DNA from: Xylophilus sp. Leaf220
GTDB lineage: Bacteria > Pseudomonadota > Gammaproteobacteria > Burkholderiales > Burkholderiaceae_C
Direction: 5' to 3'
Length of the DNA: 64,000 nt
Assembly (NCBI RefSeq): GCF_001421705.1
Contig: NZ_LMKO01000012.1
Coordinates: 290,277-354,276 of the forward strand
Within the stretch, counting starts at the first letter, position 1. Each line of letters begins with the position of its first letter. Shown here piece by piece: positions 8,254 through 16,807 of this stretch. The translations under genes were made by a program, and so were the position numbers. The notes beneath the pieces are model-generated. The model was not told where the DNA came from. It did no database searches and was given only the letters and a program-made list of their open reading frames with translations.

Positions 8254-9155
8254 GGCAGGGCTTGCAGGCCCAGCAGCGTGCCGCCGGCGGTGCCGGCCCG
8301 CAGTTCGCCGTCCTGCGTGGCCGCCACCTGCAGCGAGGCGATCAGGTCCCAGCCACTGCCGTCGGGCGTGGCCGCCGCCTGCACCACGGTGCCGCAGGGC
8401 TGCGATTCGTCGGCCGAATGGAACACCTCGTCGCCGACCGCCACCGCCTGCTGCGCATGCAGCAGGTAGGCGCGGCGCTTCAAGGTGCCGCGGAACTGGC
8501 TGCGCGCCACCACTTCCTGGCCCGGGTAGCAGCCCTTCTTGAAATTGACCCCGCCGACCGATTCGTAGTTGAGCATCTGCGGCACGAAGGCATCGACCAC
8601 CGGCGCGGTGAGCGTCGCCACGCCGCTCATCACATCGCCCCACTGCCACACCGCGTCCGGCAACGCCGGGCCGGCCGGCAGCGGATCGCCGGCGGGGGCG
8701 ATCCACAGCGCCCGCGGCTGGCCGGCGGCGACCGGCAGGAACACGATATTCGCGGTACCGGAATCGATCCGGGCCCAATCGCCGTGCCGGCCCGGCGCTA
8801 TCGTTTCGAGAGCATCGCCCGCCAGGCCGCACAGGGTGAATTCGGCCGTCGCGTCGGTGAGCTTCGCCTTGGCCCGCAGCACGAACATCGAGAGGCGCTT
8901 GCGGGTGGCTTCCAGCAGGTCGCGGCTGCAGACCAGCAGCACCTCGCCGGGGCTGCGCAGGTAGCCAACGAAGCTGGCCTGCATCCGGCCCTTGGCCGAG
9001 AGGAAGGCCGCGAGCCGCGCCTGGTCGGGCGCCAGCAGCGCGAAATCCTGGGTCAGCTGGCCCTGCAGGAACGACACGGCGTCGTCGCCCGCCACGCGGA
9101 TGACGCCGAGGTGGTCGAGAGGGGCGATACCGTTGAGCAAAGAGGATGCGGTCAT
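8229..9155 (-). CDS. ygfZ: YgfZ/GcvT-like folate-binding protein (Fe-S cluster biogenesis)
   Basis: A 308-residue protein of the YgfZ/COG0354 family, folate-dependent factors for repair or maturation of certain Fe-S enzymes. The hallmark K-x-C-Y-x-G-Q-E motif is present as KKGCYPGQE, and the N-terminal aminomethyltransferase-like fold begins GVIRVAGDDAVSFLQGQL. ATG 9155 is taken because the domain begins within 15 residues. The frame stays open further upstream without similarity. It is divergent from mltG with a 46-bp gap and convergent with the thioesterase fusion. A degenerate family A core may lie within it (8797-8813), read ALETIA. Confidence 0.93.
   Translation of the reverse strand: MTASSLLNGIAPLDHLGVIRVAGDDAVSFLQGQLTQDFALLAPDQARLAAFLSAKGRMQASFVGYLRSPGEVLLVCSRDLLEATRKRLSMFVLRAKAKLTDATAEFTLCGLAGDALETIAPGRHGDWARIDSGTANIVFLPVAAGQPRALWIAPAGDPLPAGPALPDAVWQWGDVMSGVATLTAPVVDAFVPQMLNYESVGGVNFKKGCYPGQEVVARSQFRGTLKRRAYLLHAQQAVAVGDEVFHSADESQPCGTVVQAAATPDGSGWDLIASLQVAATQDGELRAGTAGGTLLGLQALPYALAEDI
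8797..8813. repeat. Degenerate family A core inside ygfZ (possible)
   Basis: On the coding (minus) strand this reads GCTCTCGAAACGATAGC, one change away from the usual GCTAT start and closing with ATAGC. GCT falls exactly on a codon boundary and the translation ALETIA fits the A-(I/T/L)-(E/D)-x-(I/V)-(A/V) pattern of the other genic copies. With no clear hairpin flank it could be chance. Confidence 0.35.
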
Positions 9156-9201
9156 CGGTCCATTATCATCGTCGGTTGATTTCAACAAGGGCACCACGGT
9201 T

Positions 9202-10194
9202 GTGAAGGCACTGCGACGTTTGCTGGCGATGGTGGCGGTCCTGGCGTTCCTGCTGGTCGCCGCGGTGTTGTGGTGGCTGCACCAGCCGCTGGCGGTGCGC
9301 ACGCCCATGGTGGACCTGTCGATCGAGCCCGGCCGCACGCCGCGCGGCGTGGCGCAGGACGTGGCGAACGCCGGCGTGATGGTCGATCCGCGGGTGCTGT
9401 ACCTCTGGTTCCGCCTGTCGGGCCAGGACCGCCAGATCCGGGCCGGCAGCTACGAGCTCGACGGCACCACCACCCCGCGCAACCTGCTGCAGAAGCTGGT
9501 GCGCGGCGACGAAGCCCTGCGCAACGTGACCCTGGTCGAGGGCTGGAACTTCCGCCAGGTGCGCGATGCCCTGGCCAAGGCCGAACAATTGAAGCCCGAC
9601 ACCGCGGGCCTGACCGACGAGGCGATCATGGCCCGGCTGGAGCGCCCGGGCGTCGCCGCCGAGGGCCGCTTCTTCCCCGACACCTATACCTACGCCAAGG
9701 GCTCGAGCGACCTGGCGCTGCTGCGCCGCGCCCTGCATTCGATGGACCGCCGGCTCGACGCCGCCTGGGCCCAGCGCGCGCCCACCACGCCGCTCAAGAC
9801 GCCGCAGGACGCGCTGGTGCTGGCCAGCATCGTCGAGAAGGAAACCGGCCGGGCCTCCGACCGCGCGCAGATCGCCGGCGTGTTCAGCAACCGGCTGAAG
9901 GTCGGCATGCCGCTGCAGACCGACCCGACCGTCATCTACGGCCTGGGCACCGCGTTCGACGGCAACCTCCGCAAGAAGGACCTGCAGACCGACACGCCCT
10001 GGAACACCTACACCCGCACCGGCCTGCCGCCCACGCCCATCGCGATGCCGGGCCGCGCCGCGCTGCTCGCCGCGGTGCAGCCGGAGGCGACGCAGGCGCT
10101 GTATTTCGTCTCGCGCGGCGACGGCACCAGCCATTTCAGCCCGTCGCTCGAAGAGCACAACCGCGCGGTCGACCAGTACCAGCGCAGAAAGTAG
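9202..10194 (+). CDS. mltG: Endolytic murein transglycosylase MltG
   Basis: Inner-membrane lytic transglycosylase that cuts nascent peptidoglycan and is thought to help end glycan strand synthesis. The 330-residue product has an N-terminal membrane anchor ([19 protein letters not shown]) and a periplasmic YceG domain. The catalytic Glu lies in the signature ASIVEKETG, and [10 protein letters not shown] and [13 protein letters not shown] are typical C-terminal blocks. GTG 9202 is chosen because it yields a Lys/Arg-rich start (MKALRRLL) just before the anchor. ATG 9229 would remove that basic stretch. It is followed after 7 bp by tmk. Confidence 0.94.
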   Translation: MKALRRLLAMVAVLAFLLVAAVLWWLHQPLAVRTPMVDLSIEPGRTPRGVAQDVANAGVMVDPRVLYLWFRLSGQDRQIRAGSYELDGTTTPRNLLQKLVRGDEALRNVTLVEGWNFRQVRDALAKAEQLKPDTAGLTDEAIMARLERPGVAAEGRFFPDTYTYAKGSSDLALLRRALHSMDRRLDAAWAQRAPTTPLKTPQDALVLASIVEKETGRASDRAQIAGVFSNRLKVGMPLQTDPTVIYGLGTAFDGNLRKKDLQTDTPWNTYTRTGLPPTPIAMPGRAALLAAVQPEATQALYFVSRGDGTSHFSPSLEEHNRAVDQYQRRK

Positions 10195-10201
10195 CCCTCC
10201 G

Positions 10202-10858
10202 ATGGCGCACGGCCTCTTCATTTCCTTCGAGGGCATCGACGGTGCGGGCAAGAGCTCGCACATCGACGGCGTCGCCGACGCGTTCCGCGCGCAGGGCAGG
10301 GCGGTGACCGTCACCCGCGAGCCGGGCGGCACTCCGCTGGCCGAGAAGCTGCGCGCCCTGGTGCTGCAGGACGCGATGGACCCGCTGACCGAGACGCTGC
10401 TGGTCTTCGCCGCCCGGCGCGACCACCTGCAGCGGGTGATCGAGCCGGCCCTGGCCGGCGGCGAGGTGGTGCTGTGCGACCGCTTCACCGACGCCACCTT
10501 CGCCTACCAGGGCGCCGGCCGCGGCTTCGACCTGCAGGTGCTGTCGGCCCTGGAGTGCTGGGTGCAGGACGCCGGCAGCGGCGCGGTGCGCCAGCCCGAC
10601 CTCACCCTCTGGTTCGACCTGCCGCTGGCTCTGGCCGCCGAGCGGCTGGCCGGCGCCCGGGTGCCCGATCGGTTCGAGTCGCAGCCCGAGGAGTTCTTCC
10701 GCAAGGTGCAGGGCGGCTACGCGGCCCGTGCCCAGGCAGCACCGCAGCGCTTCGTGCGGATCGACGCATCGCTGCCGCGCGACGATGTCGCCCACCAGGT
10801 GCGGATGGCGATGGCCGCCCACGCCGGTCTGCGGATGCAGACGGGCGCCGCCGCATGA
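10202..10858 (+). CDS. tmk: Thymidylate kinase
   Basis: Cytoplasmic dTMP kinase, which makes dTDP for DNA synthesis. The 218-residue length is normal. The P-loop is [11 protein letters not shown] (residues about 9-19), the dTMP-binding [11 protein letters not shown] and the [16 protein letters not shown] block follow, and a LID region lies near residues 140-160. It sits in the widespread mltG-tmk-holB order, 7 bp behind mltG. The stop codon is immediately followed by a GC-rich hairpin (10858-10887) before holB. Confidence 0.97.
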   Translation: MAHGLFISFEGIDGAGKSSHIDGVADAFRAQGRAVTVTREPGGTPLAEKLRALVLQDAMDPLTETLLVFAARRDHLQRVIEPALAGGEVVLCDRFTDATFAYQGAGRGFDLQVLSALECWVQDAGSGAVRQPDLTLWFDLPLALAAERLAGARVPDRFESQPEEFFRKVQGGYAARAQAAPQRFVRIDASLPRDDVAHQVRMAMAAHAGLRMQTGAAA

Positions 10859-10887
10859 GCCCCCGCCCGGCCGCTCCGAAGGGGGCT
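10858..10887 (+). other. Intercistronic hairpin directly after tmk stop
   Basis: AGCCCCC (10858-10864) pairs with GGGGGCT (10881-10887) across a 16-nt loop and begins on the last base of the tmk stop codon. There is no T-run, so a terminator is unlikely. A role in mRNA stability or spacing in the tmk-holB transcript is possible but unproven. Confidence 0.45.
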
Positions 10888-10919
10888 TCGACCGCAGTGC
10901 ACCGCACGGAGTTCGCCTT

Positions 10920-11936
10920 ATGAGTGCCGCGCCGCCGCTGGCCCCGTGGCTCGACCGCCAGTTGCGCACGCTGCTCGCGCAGCGCGGCCACGCCCGGCTG
11001 CTGCAAGGCCCGTCGGGCCTGGGCCAGTACCCGCTGGGCCTGGCGCTGGCCCGGGCCTGGCTGTGCGACACGCCGCAAGCCGACGGCCTGGCCTGCGGCA
11101 CCTGCGCCAGCTGCCATGCCATCGACGTGCGAACCCACGCCGACCTGCGGGTGCTGATGCCCGAAGTCCAGATGCAGGCGCTCGACTGGCCCCTGCCCGA
11201 GAAGGCCCAGGCCGAACTCGACGACAAGAAGCGCAAGCCCAGCAAGGAAATCCGGGTCGAGGCGATGCGCGACGCGGTCGAATTCGCCCAGCGCACCAAC
11301 GCCCGTGGCCGCGGCAAGGTGGTGCTGGTCTACCCGGCCGAGCAGATGAACGGCATTACCGCCAACGCGCTGCTGAAGACGCTTGAGGAACCCACGGGCG
11401 ACGTGCGCTTCGTCCTGGCCAGCGAGGCCGCCCACCAGTTGCTGCCGACGATCCGCAGCCGCTGCCAGGCCCACGGCATGGCTTGGCCGGCCGAGGACGA
11501 GATGCAGGCCTGGCTGGTGGAGCAGGGCGTGCCGGCGGCCGATGCGCCCGGCCTGCTGCGCGCCGCCGGCGGCCGTCCCGACGACGCCCTGGCCGCCGCT
11601 CGCAACGGCCGGGACGCCCGGCGCTGGGCCCTGCTGCCGGCGGCGCTGGTGCGGGGCGAGGCCGGCGTGTTCGCCGACTGGTCGGCACGCGACGCGATCG
11701 ACGCGCTGCAGAAGCTCTGCCACGACCTGATGGTGGTGCAGGCCGGCGCCGCGCCGCGGTACTTCGACGCCCAGAGCCTGCCGAAGCCGCCGTCCGCCCG
11801 GGCGCTGGCCCTCTGGGCGCAGGCGCTGAAGAAAGCGCTGCGCACCGCCGACCATCCATTCAATGCCGGCCTGATGCACGAGGCGCTTGTGAGCGCCGCG
11901 CAAAACGCCCTAAACTCGCGCGCAACACCGCCATGA
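10920..11936 (+). CDS. holB: DNA polymerase III delta' subunit
   Basis: Clamp-loader delta' subunit, a structural AAA+ member that does not hydrolyse ATP. The 338-residue protein carries the degenerate P-loop region LLQGPSGLGQYPLGLALA and a zinc-binding cysteine set (CDTPQADGLACGTCASC). It also has KVVLVYPAEQMNGITANALLKTLEEP, typical of the delta'/tau families, and the sensor-like LLPTIRSRC. ATG 10920 follows a 61-bp spacer. The stop overlaps the next start (ATGA, 11933-11936). Confidence 0.94.
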   Translation: MSAAPPLAPWLDRQLRTLLAQRGHARLLQGPSGLGQYPLGLALARAWLCDTPQADGLACGTCASCHAIDVRTHADLRVLMPEVQMQALDWPLPEKAQAELDDKKRKPSKEIRVEAMRDAVEFAQRTNARGRGKVVLVYPAEQMNGITANALLKTLEEPTGDVRFVLASEAAHQLLPTIRSRCQAHGMAWPAEDEMQAWLVEQGVPAADAPGLLRAAGGRPDDALAAARNGRDARRWALLPAALVRGEAGVFADWSARDAIDALQKLCHDLMVVQAGAAPRYFDAQSLPKPPSARALALWAQALKKALRTADHPFNAGLMHEALVSAAQNALNSRATPP

Positions 11937-12301
11937 GCATCAGCCCGTCTCCCTCCCCGGCACCGCGCCCCAGCGTCGTGCAGCTCGCCATCAAGGAGAA
12001 GGCGGCGCTGTACGCGGCCTACATCCCGCTGTTCACCGAGGGCGGCATCTTCATCCCCACCACGCGGGAGTACCGGCTGGGCGAAGACGTCTACGTGCTG
12101 CTGACACTGCCCGACAACCCCACCCGCTACCCGGTGGCCGGCCGCGTTGCCTGGGTCACGCCGGCCCGGGCGTCGGGCAACCGCACCCAGGGCGTCGGCA
12201 TCCAGTTCCCGGCCGACGAGAAATCGCGGGCGCTGAAGCTCAAGATCGAAGAGATCCTCGGCGGCCACCTGGCCTCCGACCGGGCCACGCAGACGATCTG
12301 A
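11933..12301 (+). CDS. pilZ: PilZ domain protein
   Basis: A 122-residue stand-alone PilZ-type protein, of the kind encoded between holB and tatD in many beta- and gammaproteobacteria and needed for type IV pilus function in several species. Visible features are KAALYAAYIPLFTEGGIFIP, a central beta-sheet region (VYVLLTLPDNPTRYPVAGRVAWV) and GVGIQFPADE. The RxxxR and DxSxxG c-di-GMP motifs are not apparent, as in the original PilZ, which binds c-di-GMP poorly or not at all. It is translationally coupled to holB. Confidence 0.9.
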   Translation: MSISPSPSPAPRPSVVQLAIKEKAALYAAYIPLFTEGGIFIPTTREYRLGEDVYVLLTLPDNPTRYPVAGRVAWVTPARASGNRTQGVGIQFPADEKSRALKLKIEEILGGHLASDRATQTI

Positions 12302-12368
12302 TACGTGGGGGCCGCCACGCGGCGCCACACTGGCTGTCGCCAGTTCCCAGCGCGCCGCAGGTGCGATC

Positions 12369-12417
12369 ACTATATTTTTCATAGCAGGAAGTCGGCGTAC
12401 AGCGCCGGCTACAGGCA
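12369..12417. repeat. Family A repeat, copy 3 (core 12369-12385)
   Basis: The core ACTATATTTTTCATAGC is followed by AGGAAGTCGGCG, a short loop, CGCCGGCT and ACAGGC. It lies in the 134-bp gap between pilZ and tatD. The order core, hairpin, then CAGGC matches copies 5 and 9. Confidence 0.78.
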
Positions 12418-12435
12418 CTTTTCGTTTTCAAACCG

Positions 12436-13242
12436 ATGTTCACCGATTCGCACTGCCACCTCGCCATGCCCGAGCTGTCGGCCCAGCTGCCGGCGATCCG
12501 CCAGGCGATGGCCGATGCGCAGGTCGACCGGGCCCTCTGCATCTGCACCACGATGGAGGAGTTTCCGGCGGTGCATGCGCTGGCGACCACCTACGACAAC
12601 TTCTGGGCCACCGTCGGCGTGCATCCCGACAACGAAGGCGTGCAGGAGCCCTCGCTCGACGACCTGTTGGAGCATGCCGGCCAGCCGCGCGTCGTCGCGA
12701 TCGGCGAGACCGGCCTGGACTACTACGGCATGGAGGACCGCAAGGGCGGCCGCAGCATCGCCGACCTGGAATGGCAGCGCGACCGGTTCCGCACCCATAT
12801 CCGCGCGGCCCGGCAGAGCCGCAAACCGCTGGTGATCCACACCCGCAGCGCATCGGACGACACGCTGGCGATCCTGCGGGAGGAGGGCGAGGACGCCTCC
12901 GCCACCGCGGCCGGCGGGGTGTTCCACTGTTTTACCGAGACCGACCAGGTCGCCCGCGCGGCGCTCGACCTCGGCTTCTACATCTCGTTCTCGGGCATCG
13001 TCACCTTCAAGAACGCCCAGCATCTGCGGGACGTGGCCGCCTTCGTGCCGCTCGACCGCCTGCTGATCGAGACCGACAGCCCCTACCTCGCCCCGGTGCC
13101 GTACCGCGGCAAGCCCAACAACCCGTCGTACGTGCCCTTCGTCGCCCGGCAGATCGCCGAAGTGCGCGGCATGCCGGTCGAGGCGGTGGCCGCGGCCACG
13201 TCCCGCAATTTCGAACGTCTGTTCCTGAAGGAAATGCCATGA
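12436..13242 (+). CDS. tatD: TatD family metal-dependent hydrolase/DNase
   Basis: A 268-residue TatD-type TIM-barrel hydrolase, cytoplasmic, with 3'-5' exonuclease activity known for the family. Metal ligands are visible as DSHCHL at the N-terminus (HxH), the Glu of AIGETGLDYY, the His of PLVIHTR and GGVFHCF, and the Asp of IETDSPYL. The C-terminal PYRGKPNNPSYV is the common ending. The neighbourhood (pilZ before, ankyrin gene after) matches other Burkholderiales. Its TGA overlaps the next ATG by ATGA. Confidence 0.95.
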   Translation: MFTDSHCHLAMPELSAQLPAIRQAMADAQVDRALCICTTMEEFPAVHALATTYDNFWATVGVHPDNEGVQEPSLDDLLEHAGQPRVVAIGETGLDYYGMEDRKGGRSIADLEWQRDRFRTHIRAARQSRKPLVIHTRSASDDTLAILREEGEDASATAAGGVFHCFTETDQVARAALDLGFYISFSGIVTFKNAQHLRDVAAFVPLDRLLIETDSPYLAPVPYRGKPNNPSYVPFVARQIAEVRGMPVEAVAAATSRNFERLFLKEMP

Positions 13243-13979
13243 AACTCGGTTTTGTCTCGGGCGCGTGGCGCTCGACCGCCGCGGCCTCGCTGCTGGTGCT
13301 GGCGGGCTGCGCCTCGGCGGCCGCCTTCGACGACTACTTCGTCGCCATCAAGCGCGACGACCCGAACGCGATCACCACGCTGCTCAACCGCAACGTCGAC
13401 CCGAACGCCCTGTCGCCGCAGGGCGAGGCGCCCCTGGTGCTGGCGATCCGCGAACAGTCGACCAAGGCGGTGAAGGCGCTGCTGGCGTCGCGCAAGACCA
13501 AGGTCGAGATCCGCAACAAGAAGGACGAAAGCCCGCTGATGCTGGCCGCCATCAAGGGCGACACCGACCTGGTCCGGGCGCTGCTGGCACGCGACGCCGA
13601 CGTCAACAAGCCCGGCTGGGCGCCGCTGCACTATGCCGCCAGCGCCTCGACGCCGCAGCAGGCCACGATCGCCAAGCTGCTGCTCGACAACCATGCCTTC
13701 ATCGACGCCGAGTCGCCCAACGGCACCACGCCGCTGATGATGGCGGCGTTCTACGGCTCGAGCGACGTGGCCCGGCTGCTGCTGGCCGAAGGCGCCGACA
13801 CGGCGATGCGCAACCAGCAAGGCATGACCGCGGCGGACTTCGCCCGCAAAGGCGGACGCGACGACCTGGCCAAGGAGATCGGCGCGGTGGCGGCCAAGGC
13901 GGCGGCAGGACAGCCGGCGCAACCGTCGCAGCAGACGCCACCAGGATCGCAGCAATCCCGAGCGCGTGGCGGTTGGTAG
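13239..13979 (+). CDS. Ankyrin-repeat lipoprotein
   Basis: A 246-residue exported ankyrin protein. The N-terminus has a basic and hydrophobic signal ending in LVLAGC, so Cys24 is a likely lipidation site; cleavage after ASAAA by signal peptidase I is the alternative. Four to five ankyrin repeats follow (for example ESPLMLAAIKGDTDLVRALL and TTPLMMAAFYGSSDVARLLL). The Ala/Gln/Pro-rich tail appears disordered. It probably acts in the periplasm as a protein-binding scaffold, with partner unknown. It is coupled to tatD by a 4-bp overlap. Confidence 0.87.
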   Translation: MKLGFVSGAWRSTAAASLLVLAGCASAAAFDDYFVAIKRDDPNAITTLLNRNVDPNALSPQGEAPLVLAIREQSTKAVKALLASRKTKVEIRNKKDESPLMLAAIKGDTDLVRALLARDADVNKPGWAPLHYAASASTPQQATIAKLLLDNHAFIDAESPNGTTPLMMAAFYGSSDVARLLLAEGADTAMRNQQGMTAADFARKGGRDDLAKEIGAVAAKAAAGQPAQPSQQTPPGSQQSRARGGW

Positions 13980-14085
13980 TACGGGGGCCGGGTCCCGAAG
14001 ACCGGCGCTTGGCAGAGGGAATGCGGAGAGTGGTCGCAGGGCGGCTAAAACGTCGAACTGCCGCCGTCCAACACGCTAGTAACTT

Positions 14086-14098
14086 TATACGATGTATA
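14086..14098. promoter_or_regulatory. AT-rich intergenic spot with inverted repeat TATAC-GAT-GTATA
   Basis: The 202-bp gap between the ankyrin gene and the DUF72 gene contains an AT-rich patch at about 14079-14110, with several -10-like hexamers (TATATT, TATAGT) and a perfect 5-bp inverted repeat spaced by 3 bp. I could not find a convincing -35 at the right distance. It may be promoter plus operator for the DUF72 gene. Confidence 0.35.
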
Positions 14099-14181
14099 TT
14101 ATGTATAGTCGGATAGCTGGATGTTCGCTGAAGCAGCTTTAAACAGGCTCTCTCACCGCACCTGTGCATCATCGACATTCG

Positions 14182-15279
14182 ATGCAAGACTCACTTTTCC
14201 CCCCGGACGACGACGATGAAGCGGCTGATGAATCAGCCGCTCCTGCGCAACCCTCATTGCTGGAGGCAGGCACACCGGGCGACGTGCCGCTTCCCAGGGC
14301 CAAACGCGGCGCCGAGGTGGGTCCGGCGATGCAGGACACGGCGGTGCATGCGCTGGCCGGCGCGATGCCGGCGCCGCTGCGGCTCGGCACCTCGTCGTGG
14401 AACTATCCGGGCTGGGCCGGCATGGTATGGGATGCGGTGTACCCGGAATCGGTGCTGTCCAAGCGCGGCATCGGCGCGTACGCCCGGCATCCGCTGTTCC
14501 GTACCGTCAGCCTCGACCGGGCGTTCTACCGGGCGCTGACCGCCAGCCAGTTCGCCGATCTGGCGGCGCGCGTGCCGGCCGATTTCCGCTTCGTCGTCAA
14601 GGCGCCGGCGATGGTGACCGACGCGCTCGTCCGCGCCGAGGACGGCCGCGGCATGCAGGCCAACCCCGGCTTCCTGAGCCCCGAACTGGCGGTACAGGAA
14701 TTCGCGGTACCGGCGCTCGAAGGGCTCGGCGACCGGCTGGGCGCGCTGGTGTTCCAGCTCAGCCCGCTGCCGCTGCGGATGCTCGACACGCTGCCGGCCG
14801 TCATGGAGAAACTGCGCGCGATGCTGGCGGCCCTGCCGGCGTTGCGGCCCACCGCACCCGACGCGGTGGTCGCGGTCGAGGTGCGCGATCCCGAGTGGAT
14901 CGGCGGGATCCACGGCCCGGCGTTCGTCCAGGTCTTGAAGGACACCGGTGCCACGTTCTGCCTGGGCCTGCACGCCAAGATGCCGGCGATCGGCGAGCAG
15001 TTGCACATGCTGCGCGCGCTGTGGCCGGGGCCGCTGGTCTGCCGCTGGAACCTCAACCGGCTCCACGGCGGTTACGGCTACGAAGAGGCCGAAAAGCTCT
15101 ACCAGCCCTTCGACAGGATGGTCGACCCGGACCCCGACACCCGCGCCGCGCTGGCCAAGGTCGCGGCCGCCACGGCCCTGGCAGGGCATCCGGTCTACGT
15201 GACGGTCAGCAACAAGGCCGAGGGCTCCGCGCCGCAGACGGTGCAGCTGCTGGCCGAGGCCATCCGCGACCGGCTCTGA
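14182..15279 (+). CDS. DUF72 family protein (YecE-like)
   Basis: A 365-residue member of the DUF72/YecE family, TIM-barrel proteins of unknown biochemical role. Recognisable blocks are RLGTSSWNYPGWAGMVWD near residue 70, FRFVVKAPAMVTDALV, and VAVEVRDPEWIG. An acidic, low-complexity N-terminal tail (FPPDDDDEAADES) precedes the domain. ATG 14182 is preferred over the GTG at 14164. The nearest promoter candidate is the AT-rich patch upstream. The gene converges on the NRAMP-like gene with a 28-bp gap. Function is unknown. Confidence 0.86.
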   Translation: MQDSLFPPDDDDEAADESAAPAQPSLLEAGTPGDVPLPRAKRGAEVGPAMQDTAVHALAGAMPAPLRLGTSSWNYPGWAGMVWDAVYPESVLSKRGIGAYARHPLFRTVSLDRAFYRALTASQFADLAARVPADFRFVVKAPAMVTDALVRAEDGRGMQANPGFLSPELAVQEFAVPALEGLGDRLGALVFQLSPLPLRMLDTLPAVMEKLRAMLAALPALRPTAPDAVVAVEVRDPEWIGGIHGPAFVQVLKDTGATFCLGLHAKMPAIGEQLHMLRALWPGPLVCRWNLNRLHGGYGYEEAEKLYQPFDRMVDPDPDTRAALAKVAAATALAGHPVYVTVSNKAEGSAPQTVQLLAEAIRDRL

Positions 15280-15307
15280 CCGTCGCCCGGCCCGAGCACG
15301 CCCTGTT

Positions 15308-16609
15308 TCAGGAGCCGAAGGCCATCGCCAGCACCGCCGCCGCCATCACCGCCGTCGCGGCCCAGCCGAGCACGCGCAGGCGGGTGCCGATGACGTTCTC
15401 GCCCATCACCCGGCGGTTGGCGGCCAGCAGCATCATCACCGCCATGATCGGCACCGCGATCACGCCGTTGATGACGGCCGACCAGAACAGCTCGCGCACC
15501 GGATCTGCGGGGGTGAAGCACAGGCCCACTCCGCCCAGCGTCGCCACCGCGATGATCGCGTAGAAGCCGCGGCCCTCGCCGCGCTCGAGCCGCAGGTCCA
15601 TGCCGCCGCGCCAGCCCGCCGCCTCCGACACCGCATAGGCCGCCGAGCCCGCCAGCACCGGCACCGCCAACAGTCCGGTGCCGACGATACCCATGCTGAA
15701 CAGCACGAAGGCGAACGGCCCTGCCACCGGCCGCAGCGCTTCGGCCGCCTGGGCCGATGTCTGGATGTCGTGCAGGCCCGCGGCATGCAGGGTGGCGCCG
15801 GCGCTCAGGATGATGAAGAACGCGATCAGGTTGGAGAAGCCCATGCCGATGGCCGTATCCCAGCGGATGCGGCGCAGGTGGCGGCGCACGTCCTGCGCAT
15901 CGTGCACGGCGCCGTGGCCGCCCTGCCCCGTTTCCTCCACCTCCTGCGCCGCCTGCCAAAAGAAGAGGTACGGGCTGATGGTGGTGCCGAAGACGGCGAC
16001 GACCATCAGCACCGCATCGTGGTCGAGGGTGAGCTGCGGCCATACCGCCGCCCGCGCCACCGCCCACCAGTCGACCTGCAGGCTGAACGCCACCGCCACG
16101 TAGCTCAGCAGCGCCAGCGTGAGCCACTTGAGCCAGCGCACATAGGTCGCATAGCGCAGGAACACCTGCAGCACCAGGCACAGCACGCCGAAGCCGACCG
16201 CGTACAGGTGCGCCGGCCCGCCGATCAGCAGGCGCAGCGCCTCGGCCATCGCCGCGATGTCGGCGGCCACGTTGATCGTGTTGGCGACCAGCAGCATGCC
16301 GACCACCGCGTACAGCACCACCGCCGGAAATGTGCGCCGGATGTTGGCCGCCAGCCCCTGGCCGGTGACGTAGCCGATGCGGGCGCTCACCATCTGCACC
16401 GCGCACATCAGCGGATAGGTCAGCACCAGGGTCCACAGCATCTGGAAGCCGAACTGGGCGCCGGCCTGCGAATAGGTGGCGATGCCGCTCGGGTCGTCGT
16501 CGGCCGCGCCGGTGATCAGGCCGGGGCCGAGCATGCGCAGACGCGCGCGCCACGTGCCGCCCGCGGTGGCCGGTGCGGTTACCGCGCGATGGGTTTCGTG
16601 TTGGATCAT
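15308..16609 (-). CDS. NRAMP-fold transporter with non-canonical metal site
   Basis: A 433-residue inner-membrane protein with about 11 hydrophobic segments and the NRAMP start (LGPGLITGAADDDPSGIATYSQ). Canonical NRAMP Mn/Fe importers have DPGN in TM1 and a Met in an MPHN-like TM6. Here TM1 reads D39-P-S-G42, losing the Asn, and the TM6 region (about residues 207-222) reads FGTTISPYLFFWQAAQE without the Met. The fold is thus kept but two ligand positions differ, so Mn2+ uptake should not be assumed. The gene is monocistronic by appearance, with no Fur or MntR-type box that I recognise upstream. Confidence 0.88.
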   Translation of the reverse strand: MIQHETHRAVTAPATAGGTWRARLRMLGPGLITGAADDDPSGIATYSQAGAQFGFQMLWTLVLTYPLMCAVQMVSARIGYVTGQGLAANIRRTFPAVVLYAVVGMLLVANTINVAADIAAMAEALRLLIGGPAHLYAVGFGVLCLVLQVFLRYATYVRWLKWLTLALLSYVAVAFSLQVDWWAVARAAVWPQLTLDHDAVLMVVAVFGTTISPYLFFWQAAQEVEETGQGGHGAVHDAQDVRRHLRRIRWDTAIGMGFSNLIAFFIILSAGATLHAAGLHDIQTSAQAAEALRPVAGPFAFVLFSMGIVGTGLLAVPVLAGSAAYAVSEAAGWRGGMDLRLERGEGRGFYAIIAVATLGGVGLCFTPADPVRELFWSAVINGVIAVPIMAVMMLLAANRRVMGENVIGTRLRVLGWAATAVMAAAVLAMAFGS

Positions 16610-16807
16610 CCCCTGCCCTCCGGATGGCCGGGCAGCGCGCCCTGGGCCTGCGCGCCGACACTGGCGCGGGCGGAGTCTAGGCGCCGGGCGCGGCTTGCGG
16701 AAGCGACGAAACGCTTGGCCCCGCGGCCCGCTCGGGGGTCAGGGGCGGGTCAGCCGGGGCCGAGTAGAAATGGCGGCAGCGCCGTCATCGTCGTCCCGCC
16801 TGTCGCC
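16610..16807. other. 198-bp intergenic stretch, nothing recognised
   Basis: This lies between ldcA and the NRAMP-like gene, both on the minus strand. It is GC-rich with no ORF support, no T-run terminator and no repeat of family A or B that I can see. Confidence 0.5.

Noticed and set aside
14098-14120. Possible decayed family A copy (shares ATAGCTGGA with copy 9)
   Set aside because: Only 9 bp match and neither a core palindrome nor a GCCGGC hairpin follows.
15195-16661. A 488-codon minus-strand frame overlapping the NRAMP-like gene
   Set aside because: Low-complexity Arg/Gly-rich shadow in another frame of the NRAMP-like gene.
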